From Gammaproteobacteria bacterium (lineage in GTDB: Bacteria > Pseudomonadota > Gammaproteobacteria > Pseudomonadales > Pseudohongiellaceae): DNA of 39,786 bases. A program made the translations under genes and the position numbers. This document shows positions 1-7,471 of the stretch, piece after piece (positions within the stretch are counted from its first letter, which is position 1; every line of letters begins with the position of its first letter). Below the pieces are notes generated by a model. It had not been told where the DNA came from and did no database searches. It saw only the letters and a list, made by a program, of their open reading frames with translations. The stretch is taken from the NCBI GenBank assembly GCA_009844085.1, contig VYCF01000049.1:1-39786 (forward strand). Reading direction: 5' to 3'.

Positions 1-23
1 GCGGCTCAGCCGCCCTCAACCAG

Positions 24-49
24 AACCCCCGGCCTCGGCCGGGGGTTTT
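24..49 (+). terminator. Rho-independent terminator of a gene left of the window
   Basis: Bases 24-34 and 37-47 form a perfect GC-rich inverted repeat (AACCCCCGGCC against GGCCGGGGGTT) followed on the plus strand by T-rich sequence (TTTTGCTTTT). This is the standard shape of an intrinsic terminator for plus-strand transcription entering from the left edge. A smaller hairpin (GCGGCT-C-AGCCGC) lies at 1-13 and may belong to the same structure. The gene it serves is outside the window. Confidence 0.8.
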
Positions 50-122
50 GCTTTTGGGTCAATGAAAATCGGGGTCGCTCAACGCGCTTCCGCGCGGCAG
101 GACGAAGGTTAGGGTCCGCGCC

Positions 123-605
123 TTACGGGAATCGCGCGGGGGATGCGCCGGCCGGTTCCGATGTTTCGGATTCGAATGCCGGCGGCTCCGCGAAATTTCC
201 TGGCGCTGCGGCCGGCTCCGCGTCGAAATATTGCAACGCGACGAACAGCAAGGATGCGATGGCGATATTGATCGCGCTCATCGACAACAAACCCCTCGCC
301 TGCGACCTGCCGAGTTCCGCAACGCTCGTAACGATTTTCGCTTCGAGCTTGGTCAAGCGCTTGTCCATCTTGTTGAAGCGCTTGTCCATGTCGGACTTCA
401 ACCTGGCGAATCGCTTGTCCACGGCGACGAATCGTTGGTCCACCGCGCCGAAGCGGCGGTCGAGTTCGGCGGTCAGGTATTCTTTGGTCACCAGCTCTTT
501 CATGGCGTCGTTCACGATTTCGGCTGCGGCGTCGGCTTGCGGTTTGGGCATGCCCGACTCCTCCAGTTTCCGGCTTGCGGCCAAAGTGTCAAGAATTGCG
601 TCCAT
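123..605 (-). CDS. Coiled-coil membrane protein, DUF1640/CCDC90-like
   Basis: This encodes about 160 residues. The ATG at 605-603 was chosen because AGGAGAGGG lies just upstream; a longer frame to 866 has no such support. The N-terminal part (about 5-40) resembles the start of DUF1640 proteins. Residues about 45-95 form a coiled coil of near-heptad units (DRRFGAV, DQRFVAV, DKRFARL, DKRFNKM, DKRLTKL). One hydrophobic segment follows (about 105-125), then a Pro/Ala/Glu-rich tail of about 33 residues. The layout suggests a membrane-anchored oligomer with a soluble coiled coil. No enzymatic motif is visible and the role is unknown. The gene diverges from the PP2C gene. The call is by architecture, so the family name is tentative. 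Confidence 0.7.
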   Translation of the reverse strand: MDAILDTLAASRKLEESGMPKPQADAAAEIVNDAMKELVTKEYLTAELDRRFGAVDQRFVAVDKRFARLKSDMDKRFNKMDKRLTKLEAKIVTSVAELGRSQARGLLSMSAINIAIASLLFVALQYFDAEPAAAPGNFAEPPAFESETSEPAGASPARFP

Positions 606-723
606 TTTCCCTCTCCTGATTGCGTAAACGGCGTAAGGAGCGCCAATCGTTTCCAGATGCCCATGCTTTCTGGAATGAATATAGCCTTGCACCGCAGAGA
701 TGCCGCGTTTTCGGCAAAAATAG

Positions 724-761
724 TTGCGGGCGTAGCGGCGGCTTGCGCTACACTCTAGCGC
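724..761 (+). promoter_or_regulatory. Possible promoter with inverted repeat before the PP2C gene
   Basis: A TACACT hexamer at 749-754 is a possible -10 box, with TTGCGG at 724-729 as a poor -35 (19-base spacing). The -10 sits inside a perfect inverted repeat, GCGCTA-CACTC-TAGCGC (745-761), about 35 bases before the start codon. A repeat overlapping a -10 box could be an operator. The boxes are weak matches, so this is a suggestion only. Confidence 0.3.
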
Positions 762-794
762 GGCGCGGAAAATCCGGGCGAAACCGATTGGGGC

Positions 795-1550
795 ATGTTC
801 ATGACGGGGAAAAAATTCAAGCTGCACATCGCCGGCAAGACCGATACCGGCATGTTGCGTGAACACAACGAGGACTTCATCGGCTTTGACGAAGACGCCG
901 CCCTTGCGGTGCTAGCCGACGGCCTTGGCGGCCGCGCTTCCGGCGAAGTCGCGTCGTGCATGGCGGTCACCTCGATTCTGACCGAATTGCGGCCCGACCG
1001 TCCGCTACAGGCCGAAGCCGGAGATCTGTTCGACGAACTGCTGCGGGCCATCGATGCGGCCAACCGGCGAATCTTCTACGCCGCCAACGCGAACAAGTGC
1101 CATAACGGCATGAGCACGACGCTGGTCGCGGCCCGGATCGAAGGCCGGCGCATGTTGGCGGGATGCGTGGGAGACTCGCGCCTGTATCTGCTGCGCGACA
1201 GGGAATTGACGCAATTGTCGCGCGACCACAGCCTGATCAACGACCTGCTCGCCAAGGGCGCGATGCCGAACGACGATTTCTCGCTGACCAATATCGACCA
1301 TATCCTCACGCGGGCGCTGGGCATACATGACGCGGTAGAGATCGATCGCCTCGAACACGAACTCCAGGGCGGCGACCTGCTGTTGATGTGTTCCGACGGA
1401 CTCACGAACATGGTCGCCGACTGGGAAATCAAGGACATCCTCAACGGCCGCCCCGACGATATCGATCTCTGCGTCAAAAGACTGGTCGACAGCGCCAACC
1501 GCAACGGCGGCAAGGACAACGTCTCCGTCATCCTGATGCGAATCGAATAG
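795..1550 (+). CDS. PP2C-family protein serine/threonine phosphatase
   Basis: This 251-residue protein removes phosphate from Ser/Thr residues using two metal ions. All main PP2C motifs are present in order: REHNED near residue 22, ADGLGGRASGE, GMSTTLVAA, VGDSRLYLL, SRDHSL, MCSDGLTNM and GGKDNVSV near the C-terminus. These supply the metal-binding aspartates. There is no transmembrane segment, so it is a free-standing cytosolic phosphatase of the Stp/PrpC type. Two in-frame ATGs, at 795 and 801, are both possible starts. No Ser/Thr kinase partner is in the window; in related loci it acts against Hanks-type kinases or in type VI secretion control, but nothing here shows which. It converges on the serine hydrolase gene across a palindromic repeat. 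Confidence 0.93.
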   Translation: MFMTGKKFKLHIAGKTDTGMLREHNEDFIGFDEDAALAVLADGLGGRASGEVASCMAVTSILTELRPDRPLQAEAGDLFDELLRAIDAANRRIFYAANANKCHNGMSTTLVAARIEGRRMLAGCVGDSRLYLLRDRELTQLSRDHSLINDLLAKGAMPNDDFSLTNIDHILTRALGIHDAVEIDRLEHELQGGDLLLMCSDGLTNMVADWEIKDILNGRPDDIDLCVKRLVDSANRNGGKDNVSVILMRIE

Positions 1551-1568
1551 ATTTCGCACGAAGTGAGT

Positions 1569-1675
1569 CGCTGTCTGGTGAGTGGCATTCAGCGGGCGTG
1601 CGAGGCAGGATGCCGAGCCCGAAGCCTACAGGGATGTATTTACGGCGTCCGCTGAATGCCACTCACCAGACGGCG
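1569..1675. repeat. Palindromic intergenic repeat (REP/MITE-like)
   Basis: Two 27-base arms, 1569-1595 and 1649-1675, are inverted copies that differ at one position; each carries GTCTGGTGAGTGGCATTCAG or its complement. The 53-base core includes CTACAGGGATGTATTTACGG. The element fills the gap between two convergent genes. From memory, closely similar core sequences occur as dispersed intergenic repeats in marine gammaproteobacteria, but this could not be checked. I saw no second copy in the window. As RNA it would fold into a long hairpin and could end transcription in both directions. Confidence 0.75.
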
Positions 1676-1689
1676 ACGGATCGAAGCCA

Positions 1690-2721
1690 TTACTCTCCAA
1701 CCCGCGAGGCGAAGCGCACGGGCATGAGGATGTGGTCCTCTACTAGGTCGTACAGGCGGCCGAGATGGCCGCGGCGCGTGGGGCCGGGATTGCTGTCGGA
1801 CGTGGCGACCACGACCAGGTCGAGATCCTCGACCACGAAGATGAGCTGGCCACCGTAGCCCCATGCCACCGGCACCTGCATGCCCGCCAGATCTCGCAGC
1901 CACCAGCCGTAGCCATAGAAACGGCCCTGGCCTCGCGGTGAGCGTGCGCGGGGCTGGTGCGATGCGGCAACCCATTCTTCGGGCACGACCTGGGTCTCGC
2001 CATGCCTGCCTTCGTTCAGATACATGGCGCCGAAGGCGAGCATCTGCCGCGGCGTCATTTCCATGTCGTTGCCGCCAAAGTAAATTCCCTGCGGATCCCG
2101 GGGCCAATAGGACATCGAATAGCCCATTGGGCTCGTCAGGTATTCTTGCGCGAATCGCTTGGCGTCCATGCCGCTCGCGCGGGTCAGGATCGCCGAAAGC
2201 AGATGCGTGCTGCCGGTGCTGTAGAGCATTCTCGTACCGGGCCGCGCCACCAGCGGCTGATCGATGGCGAATTTCACCCAGTCCCGGCTTGCGACCCAGC
2301 GACCGTAGTTGCGATTGCTCGTGGTTTCGAGTCCCGACTGCATCGTGAGCAGGTTTTCCACCGTGATTTCGCGTTTTCCGGCGTAATCGTCACCTTCCAG
2401 ATATTCGGGAAAAAACTCCGCCAGGGTGCTGTCCACCGATTCGATGAAGCCTTCTTCGATGGCGATTCCCACCAGCGCGGAGATGACGCTCTTGGAAGCG
2501 GATTTCATGTTCGCCGGCCGGCTCGCCCCGGCGCCGTTGTAATACCGCTCGAAAACGAGTTCGCCATCGTGCTGGACGAGCAGGCTGTGCAGCCGCGGCA
2601 AGCGCCCGGCGGCGCCATCGGCGGAACTGAAATCGATTTGCTGGACTCTGTTTTGGGCTGGGACCGGCAGAGCGTGCAGCAGAATGAGCGGCAGCAGGAG
2701 AATACGCACGATCCTTGTCAT
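1690..2721 (-). CDS. Exported serine hydrolase, beta-lactamase/EstB family
   Basis: This is a 343-residue protein with a signal peptide at residues 1-22 (hydrophobic run ending in PVPAQ). The catalytic S-x-x-K motif is SASK (Ser74-Lys77). YST at 167-169 sits where class C enzymes have Y-x-N, so the asparagine is replaced. A glycine-rich WGYGGQ near the C-terminus fits the third active-site element. The family (PF00144) includes esterases, D-aminopeptidases and penicillin-binding-like hydrolases; true beta-lactamase activity is unlikely to be the main role. The ATG at 2721 gives a complete signal peptide. The gene lies 40 bases downstream of the DsbD-like gene on the same strand and may be read through from it. 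The substrate is unknown. Confidence 0.88.
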   Translation of the reverse strand: MTRIVRILLLPLILLHALPVPAQNRVQQIDFSSADGAAGRLPRLHSLLVQHDGELVFERYYNGAGASRPANMKSASKSVISALVGIAIEEGFIESVDSTLAEFFPEYLEGDDYAGKREITVENLLTMQSGLETTSNRNYGRWVASRDWVKFAIDQPLVARPGTRMLYSTGSTHLLSAILTRASGMDAKRFAQEYLTSPMGYSMSYWPRDPQGIYFGGNDMEMTPRQMLAFGAMYLNEGRHGETQVVPEEWVAASHQPRARSPRGQGRFYGYGWWLRDLAGMQVPVAWGYGGQLIFVVEDLDLVVVATSDSNPGPTRRGHLGRLYDLVEDHILMPVRFASRVGE

Positions 2722-2761
2722 CCCGGTTGGCCCCTTTTCCCGTCTACTCGTCAGATCAAGG

Positions 2762-5692
2762 TCAGATCGCGCTGAAGGCGTCGTCGAGGATCGCCGGCGT
2801 CAGAATTTGCGGAAGAATGACCGGTTCGCCCGCCGGATCTCCTGGATAAAGTACATACAAGGGCACCGAAGGCCGCCGGAATTCTTCGAGCACGGCGGTG
2901 ATTTCCGGATCCTCGTTGGTCCAGTCGCCTTTCATGTAGACGATGTCGTTGTCTTCCATGGACTGCTTCACGCGCTCGGTGCCGAGGCTGCTTTGTTCGT
3001 TGACCAGGCAGGTAATGCACCAGTCCGCGGTCATGTTGACGAACACCGGCGTGCCGCCGGCGCGATACTCGGCCAGCCGGACGCTGCTGAAAGCTTCGAA
3101 ATCGGCGCTCGCATGCTCTCTTGAGCCCAGCGCCAAGTCCGAATCCGGCTGGGCCATGGTCTGCAGGAAAGGCGTCTGCATCAGGTAGCCGGCCAGGAAC
3201 AGGGTGGCTACGCCGACCGCGAGATTGGCGGTGCGCATGATTGGCCCCACCACATGGCGGCGCTGGTACAGCCACGCCGACAGCGCCAGCAGGATGCATA
3301 CGCCGAGCACCAGCGACATGCCCATGACGCCGACCTGATTGCCGAGTACCCACAGGAAGAAGGCGGCCGAAGCGTAGAGCGGGAAGGCCATGAATTGCTT
3401 GAAAGTGTTCATCCAGGCGCCCGGACGCGGCAGGAAGCGGGTCAGCGCGGGCGCAAAGGACAGCACGAGAATCGGCAAGGCCATGCCGAAGCCGAGCGAA
3501 AGGAACACGAGCATCGCCACGACCCAGGGCTGGGTCAGGGCGAATCCGAGCGCGGGGCCCATGAACGGCGCGGTGCAAGGCGTCGCGACAATGGTCGCCA
3601 ATACGCCGGTGAAGAACGAACCCTTGTAGCCCTTCTGCGTGGTCAGGCTGTTGCCGGCTCCCATCAATCCCGTGCCGATCTCGAATACACCGGACAGACT
3701 CAAGCCGAGAGTAAAGAACAGGTAGACGATGAAGGCGGGGAACCAGGGCTGCTGGAACTGGAACGCCCAGCCGACCTGCTCTCCCGCCGCGCGCAGGGCA
3801 ATCAGCACCGAGGCGAGCAATACAAAGGAGATGAGTATGCCGCCGGTATAGGCCAGGCCTTCGTTGCGCTGATGACGGGCGGTCTCGCCCGACGCGGCGA
3901 CGAAACTCAGCGCTTTCAGCGACAGCACCGGGAACACGCATGGCATCAGGTTGAGAATCATGCCGCCGAGCAGGGCGCCCAGCATGAAGAGCGGCAGCCC
4001 GCCTAGGCCAGAGTCGTTACCACCGGCATCCGCCGCCATCGACGCCAGTGTCGTCGCATTGGCGATGCCCGCCGGATTGACGAAATCATAAGCGGTTCGA
4101 CCGCCGGCCGCGTCTTCGAGCACCAGGGTGCCATAAATCGATTCGAGGTCGTCGAGCATACGGCGTGGCTGCTGGTGAGTAATCTGCAGGAGATTCGACT
4201 CCACCGTTACGTCACGCAGCGGCCCGGGCTTGATGACCCGGCGCTGCTCGGGGAAGAACCAGGCGTCGGCAATGCCGTCGAAATTCAGCGTGGACGATTC
4301 GAATCCGAGGCTGACGCGCTCGCCCGCCACCGCGAGCAGGGAGCGGATATCATGCTCGACGACGGGCAATTGCTCGCGGGCGCCGGCGAACAGTTCGGCA
4401 TGGGCCGCGTCGGTCTCCAGGGCTTCTCCCACCGGCAAGGTGACGCTCAGGCGCTGTTCGCCCGGTATGCAGATCAGGTCGCAGACGTTCCAGTACGCCA
4501 GCGTGGAAAGTTCGACCGACTCGCCTTCGTAGTCCGCGGGAATCGTCACCGCGACCGGATGCAGCACCTGTTCTTCATAGCCGAAATTGACCAGGTCGGT
4601 ATCGTAGAACGGCAGCCACGCCGGTGCGGGAAATTGCAGTTCGCCGACCTGCGTGCCGGTCGGCGCAATCCATTCGTTCAGGCTGGTCGGCTCGCCGCTG
4701 TCGCCGCCCATCTTCCAATAGGTGTGCCAATGTTCCGCCGGATCGAGCCGCAAGCCGAGCCAGGCGGTTTCGCCGGGAACGATGTTGCTGGTTTCCGCGA
4801 TCAATTCGACTTCGATGCTATGGTCCCAGGCGACGCTGGTGAGGGTCGGGCGCAGATCGTAGCCGTGCCAGGCGCCCTCCTCGTCGACCCAGGCGAGCAT
4901 GCCGTCTAGTTCGGTCATGTCGGCGGGATGGCGATTATGCTGTTCGGTGGTAATCCGGATGCGCGAGTCTTCCAGCATCACGTCGCGATAAGGCGCATAT
5001 TTCATGACGCGGGCGCGGGTCGGGAAGAACCAGGCTTCATCGACATCGGCGAAGCGCGTATCGGGCGCCTGCACCATGACGCTGACCTTGCCGTCATGGC
5101 GATTGAATTGGGCGGTCAGTTCGTGTTCGCCGAGCGGAACCGGGGTATTGGCGCGGGCGTCCGCAAAGCCGTTGCGCCAGCGCTCGTCGATCGCGGGCGA
5201 ATTCGACACCGGCAGGGAGATGGCGAAGCGCGCGCTGCCGGGAATGCAGATGACTTCGCATACCTGCCAGTCGATGGTGGTTTCCGCGGCAAGCGTATCG
5301 CCCTGGAAATCCCCCGGGATCGAAACCGGCAACGGCAGAAATACTTCATGGCCGTAGGTGAAAGTCACCAGGCCGGAATCGAGAAAGGGAGTCCATTCGG
5401 GAATCGGCCAGACGATGTCGCCGATGTCGTCTTCCGACATGCCCGCGGGCAACTGCCAGTCGCTCGTGCCGGTAGCCTCGCCGCTGTCGCCGCCGAACTT
5501 CCAATAGGTATGCCAGTTCTCGATCGGGTCGAGACGGATGCCGAGCCACAAGGTCTCGCCCGGAACCGCGGTCGTGGTTTCGGCGACGAGTTCGACTTCG
5601 ATCTGCTCGGTGCTGTGCACCTGGGCCTTGAGGCCGATGCCGGCAAGGCACAACACGAGCAAGGCGGAGAGCCGGGCGAGGGTTTTCGACAT
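2762..5692 (-). CDS. DsbD/ScsB-like thiol:disulfide reductase with duplicated N-terminal domain
   Basis: This 976-residue membrane protein moves electrons from cytoplasmic thioredoxin to periplasmic thiols. It has a signal peptide (1-23) and two copies of a roughly 245-residue periplasmic module (about 30-274 and 293-534). Each module carries a C-x3-C-IPG motif (Cys145/Cys149 and Cys404/Cys408). A multi-pass DsbD-type membrane domain follows (about 565-845) with redox cysteines in NLMPCVFP (Cys585) and ATPCTAP (Cys706). A C-terminal thioredoxin fold (about 865-976) carries WCITC (Cys892/Cys895). DsbD and ScsB normally have one N-terminal electron-delivery module, so the duplication is unusual. 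A GTG at 5695 lies directly before the chosen ATG; GGGA eight bases upstream favours the ATG. DsbC, encoded 4.6 kb upstream, is a natural client. Confidence 0.92.
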   Translation of the reverse strand: MSKTLARLSALLVLCLAGIGLKAQVHSTEQIEVELVAETTTAVPGETLWLGIRLDPIENWHTYWKFGGDSGEATGTSDWQLPAGMSEDDIGDIVWPIPEWTPFLDSGLVTFTYGHEVFLPLPVSIPGDFQGDTLAAETTIDWQVCEVICIPGSARFAISLPVSNSPAIDERWRNGFADARANTPVPLGEHELTAQFNRHDGKVSVMVQAPDTRFADVDEAWFFPTRARVMKYAPYRDVMLEDSRIRITTEQHNRHPADMTELDGMLAWVDEEGAWHGYDLRPTLTSVAWDHSIEVELIAETSNIVPGETAWLGLRLDPAEHWHTYWKMGGDSGEPTSLNEWIAPTGTQVGELQFPAPAWLPFYDTDLVNFGYEEQVLHPVAVTIPADYEGESVELSTLAYWNVCDLICIPGEQRLSVTLPVGEALETDAAHAELFAGAREQLPVVEHDIRSLLAVAGERVSLGFESSTLNFDGIADAWFFPEQRRVIKPGPLRDVTVESNLLQITHQQPRRMLDDLESIYGTLVLEDAAGGRTAYDFVNPAGIANATTLASMAADAGGNDSGLGGLPLFMLGALLGGMILNLMPCVFPVLSLKALSFVAASGETARHQRNEGLAYTGGILISFVLLASVLIALRAAGEQVGWAFQFQQPWFPAFIVYLFFTLGLSLSGVFEIGTGLMGAGNSLTTQKGYKGSFFTGVLATIVATPCTAPFMGPALGFALTQPWVVAMLVFLSLGFGMALPILVLSFAPALTRFLPRPGAWMNTFKQFMAFPLYASAAFFLWVLGNQVGVMGMSLVLGVCILLALSAWLYQRRHVVGPIMRTANLAVGVATLFLAGYLMQTPFLQTMAQPDSDLALGSREHASADFEAFSSVRLAEYRAGGTPVFVNMTADWCITCLVNEQSSLGTERVKQSMEDNDIVYMKGDWTNEDPEITAVLEEFRRPSVPLYVLYPGDPAGEPVILPQILTPAILDDAFSAI
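4091..5605 (-). repeat. Internal duplication in the DsbD-like gene
   Basis: Codons for residues about 30-274 (5605-4871) and 293-534 (4816-4091) encode two copies of the same module. Shared landmarks are IEVEL(V/I)AET, VPGET-WLG-RLDP, WHTYWK-GGDSGE, VC-(V/L)ICIPG, DAWFFP/EAWFFP and R-V-K. The copies have clearly diverged at the protein level, so this is an old duplication, not an assembly artefact. Confidence 0.9.
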
Positions 5693-5737
5693 CACTTCAG
5701 TCCCGTATTGCAGTGTGCGTAGCGCATCAGATTGATT

Positions 5738-7471
5738 TTACGCGAACAGAAACCGCTCTACCACCAATTGCAGATTGCGCTCGCCGCGAAATTCGTTGAC
5801 TTCGAGGCGGTAGGCCAGGCTGATTTCGACGGCCTCGGGGTCGGGCCAGTCCTCGACATTGAAGGCGATCGCTTCGACGCGCACGTCGGGATCCTCCAGC
5901 GGGCTCAAGGTCATGCGCAGGTGCTTCTCCTTGAGCGGCTGCTGGCGCCGCAACCTGAAACGTCCGTCGAATATCGGTTCCGGGAAATCCTTGCCCCAGG
6001 GGCCGGCGTTGCGCAGCATCTGGGCGACTTCGAGACTGAACCATTGCGGCTCGAGCGGCCCGTCGCTGAGCAGTTTCGCCTCAAGTTGCCCGGGTTCGAG
6101 TTGCCGGGCCGCCTCCTCGGTGAATGCCGCGCGGAATTCCTCGAACCGGTCCGCTTCCAGGCTCAGGCCCGCGGCCATGGCATGGCCGCCGAAACGCGTG
6201 ACCAGACCGGGATGGCGGCTGGCGATGGCGTCGAGCGCATCGCGCATGTGAAATCCCCTGATCGAACGGCCGGAACCCTTGAGTTCTCCCTGTGCGTTTT
6301 CACCATTGGTGGCGAAGGCGATCACAGGCCGGTGCAGGCGGTCCTTGATCCGCGAGGCCACAATGCCGACTACGCCCTGATGCCAGCCCGGCTCGTACAG
6401 GCAAAGTCCCGCCGGCAATTCCTGCGGCGATTGCGCGAGCCGCGCCACGAATCCGACAGCCTGCTCATCCATTTCCGCCTGGATTTCCCGGCGTTCCCGG
6501 TTGATCTCATCAAGCGCCCCGGCCAGTTCACCGGCGGAACGTTCGTCTTCGGCCAGCAGGCATTCGATGCCGGTGGACATGTCGGTCAGGCGGCCCGCGG
6601 CGTTCAGCCTCGGCGCGACGCCGAAAGCCAGATCCGCGGCAACGGCATTGGCGTAATTGCGTCCCGCAACCTTGAGCAGGGCGCGGACGCCGGGCCTGGC
6701 TCTGCCGGCTCGAATACGGCGCAGCCCTTCGTGCACGAGGATGCGATTATTGCGGTCGAAGGAGACGACATCCGCGATCGTACCGACGGCCACGAGGTCG
6801 AGCAACTCGGCCAGATTCGGCTCGGGGGGCCCTTCGTTTCCGAACCAGTTCATTTCGCGCAATCGGCGGCGCAAGGCGAGCATCACGTAGAAGATCACGC
6901 CGACGCCAGCGGTGTTCTTGGCAGGAAAGTCACAATCCGGCTGATTGGGGTTGACGATGGCGTCGGCGGCCGGCAATTGCGCCGCGGGCAGGTGGTGGTC
7001 GGTGATCAGGACGTTCAGGCCGGCGTCCCTGGCGGCCGCCACCCCTTCCAGGCTTGAAATGCCGTTGTCGACGGTGACCAGCAGATCGGGATTGCGAGTG
7101 CGGGCGAGTTCGACGATGGCCGGCGTCAGCCCGTAACCGTATTCGAACCGGTTCGGGACGATGTAGTCCAGGTGATCGAATCCGAAGCCGTGCAAAGCGT
7201 CGAGTGCGAGAACGCAACTCGTGGCGCCATCGGCGTCGAAATCTCCCACGAGCAGGACTTTCCGTTGCTCGCGCAAAGCGGCGAGCAGCAGTTCGACGGC
7301 ATCTTCGATGCCCTTGAGCGATTCGGGCGGCGCCAGGTGGGCAAGTCCCAGTTCCACCTCTTCGGGCCCGGTCACGCCACGCTGGCTGTACACGCGGCGC
7401 AGTAGCGGATGCATTTCGCCGGACCAATCGAGGTCCGCCGCCTGGCGCCGGATCAGAGTCGCCCCGTTCAA
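5738..7471 (-). CDS. recJ: Single-stranded-DNA-specific 5'-3' exonuclease RecJ
   Basis: RecJ degrades single-stranded DNA 5' to 3' in RecF-pathway recombination, mismatch repair and base excision repair. DHH-family motifs are present: VGDFDADGATS (Asp77, Asp79, Asp81), VTVDNGISS near 132-140, ITDHHLP (158-160) and, in the DHHA1 part, FGGHAMAAGLSLE near 455. Starting at the TTG at 7471 gives 577 residues, the length of E. coli RecJ, with an N-terminus matching the family (RR, then LLRR-Y--RGV). That TTG overlaps the thrC stop codon (TTGA), which suggests translational coupling. The frame stays open further upstream, but that part runs through thrC and does not look like protein. hom-thrC-recJ is a conserved gammaproteobacterial order. 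Confidence 0.95.
   Translation of the reverse strand: MNGATLIRRQAADLDWSGEMHPLLRRVYSQRGVTGPEEVELGLAHLAPPESLKGIEDAVELLLAALREQRKVLLVGDFDADGATSCVLALDALHGFGFDHLDYIVPNRFEYGYGLTPAIVELARTRNPDLLVTVDNGISSLEGVAAARDAGLNVLITDHHLPAAQLPAADAIVNPNQPDCDFPAKNTAGVGVIFYVMLALRRRLREMNWFGNEGPPEPNLAELLDLVAVGTIADVVSFDRNNRILVHEGLRRIRAGRARPGVRALLKVAGRNYANAVAADLAFGVAPRLNAAGRLTDMSTGIECLLAEDERSAGELAGALDEINRERREIQAEMDEQAVGFVARLAQSPQELPAGLCLYEPGWHQGVVGIVASRIKDRLHRPVIAFATNGENAQGELKGSGRSIRGFHMRDALDAIASRHPGLVTRFGGHAMAAGLSLEADRFEEFRAAFTEEAARQLEPGQLEAKLLSDGPLEPQWFSLEVAQMLRNAGPWGKDFPEPIFDGRFRLRRQQPLKEKHLRMTLSPLEDPDVRVEAIAFNVEDWPDPEAVEISLAYRLEVNEFRGERNLQLVVERFLFA

Noticed and set aside
1388..1858. A plus-strand protein of 156 residues across the intergenic repeat
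   Set aside because: It overlaps the end of the PP2C gene in another frame, then translates the palindromic repeat and the antisense of the serine hydrolase.
1690..2721. A true class C beta-lactamase conferring drug resistance
   Set aside because: The S-x-x-K motif is present but the Tyr motif and length fit the broad esterase/peptidase family; nothing supports resistance.
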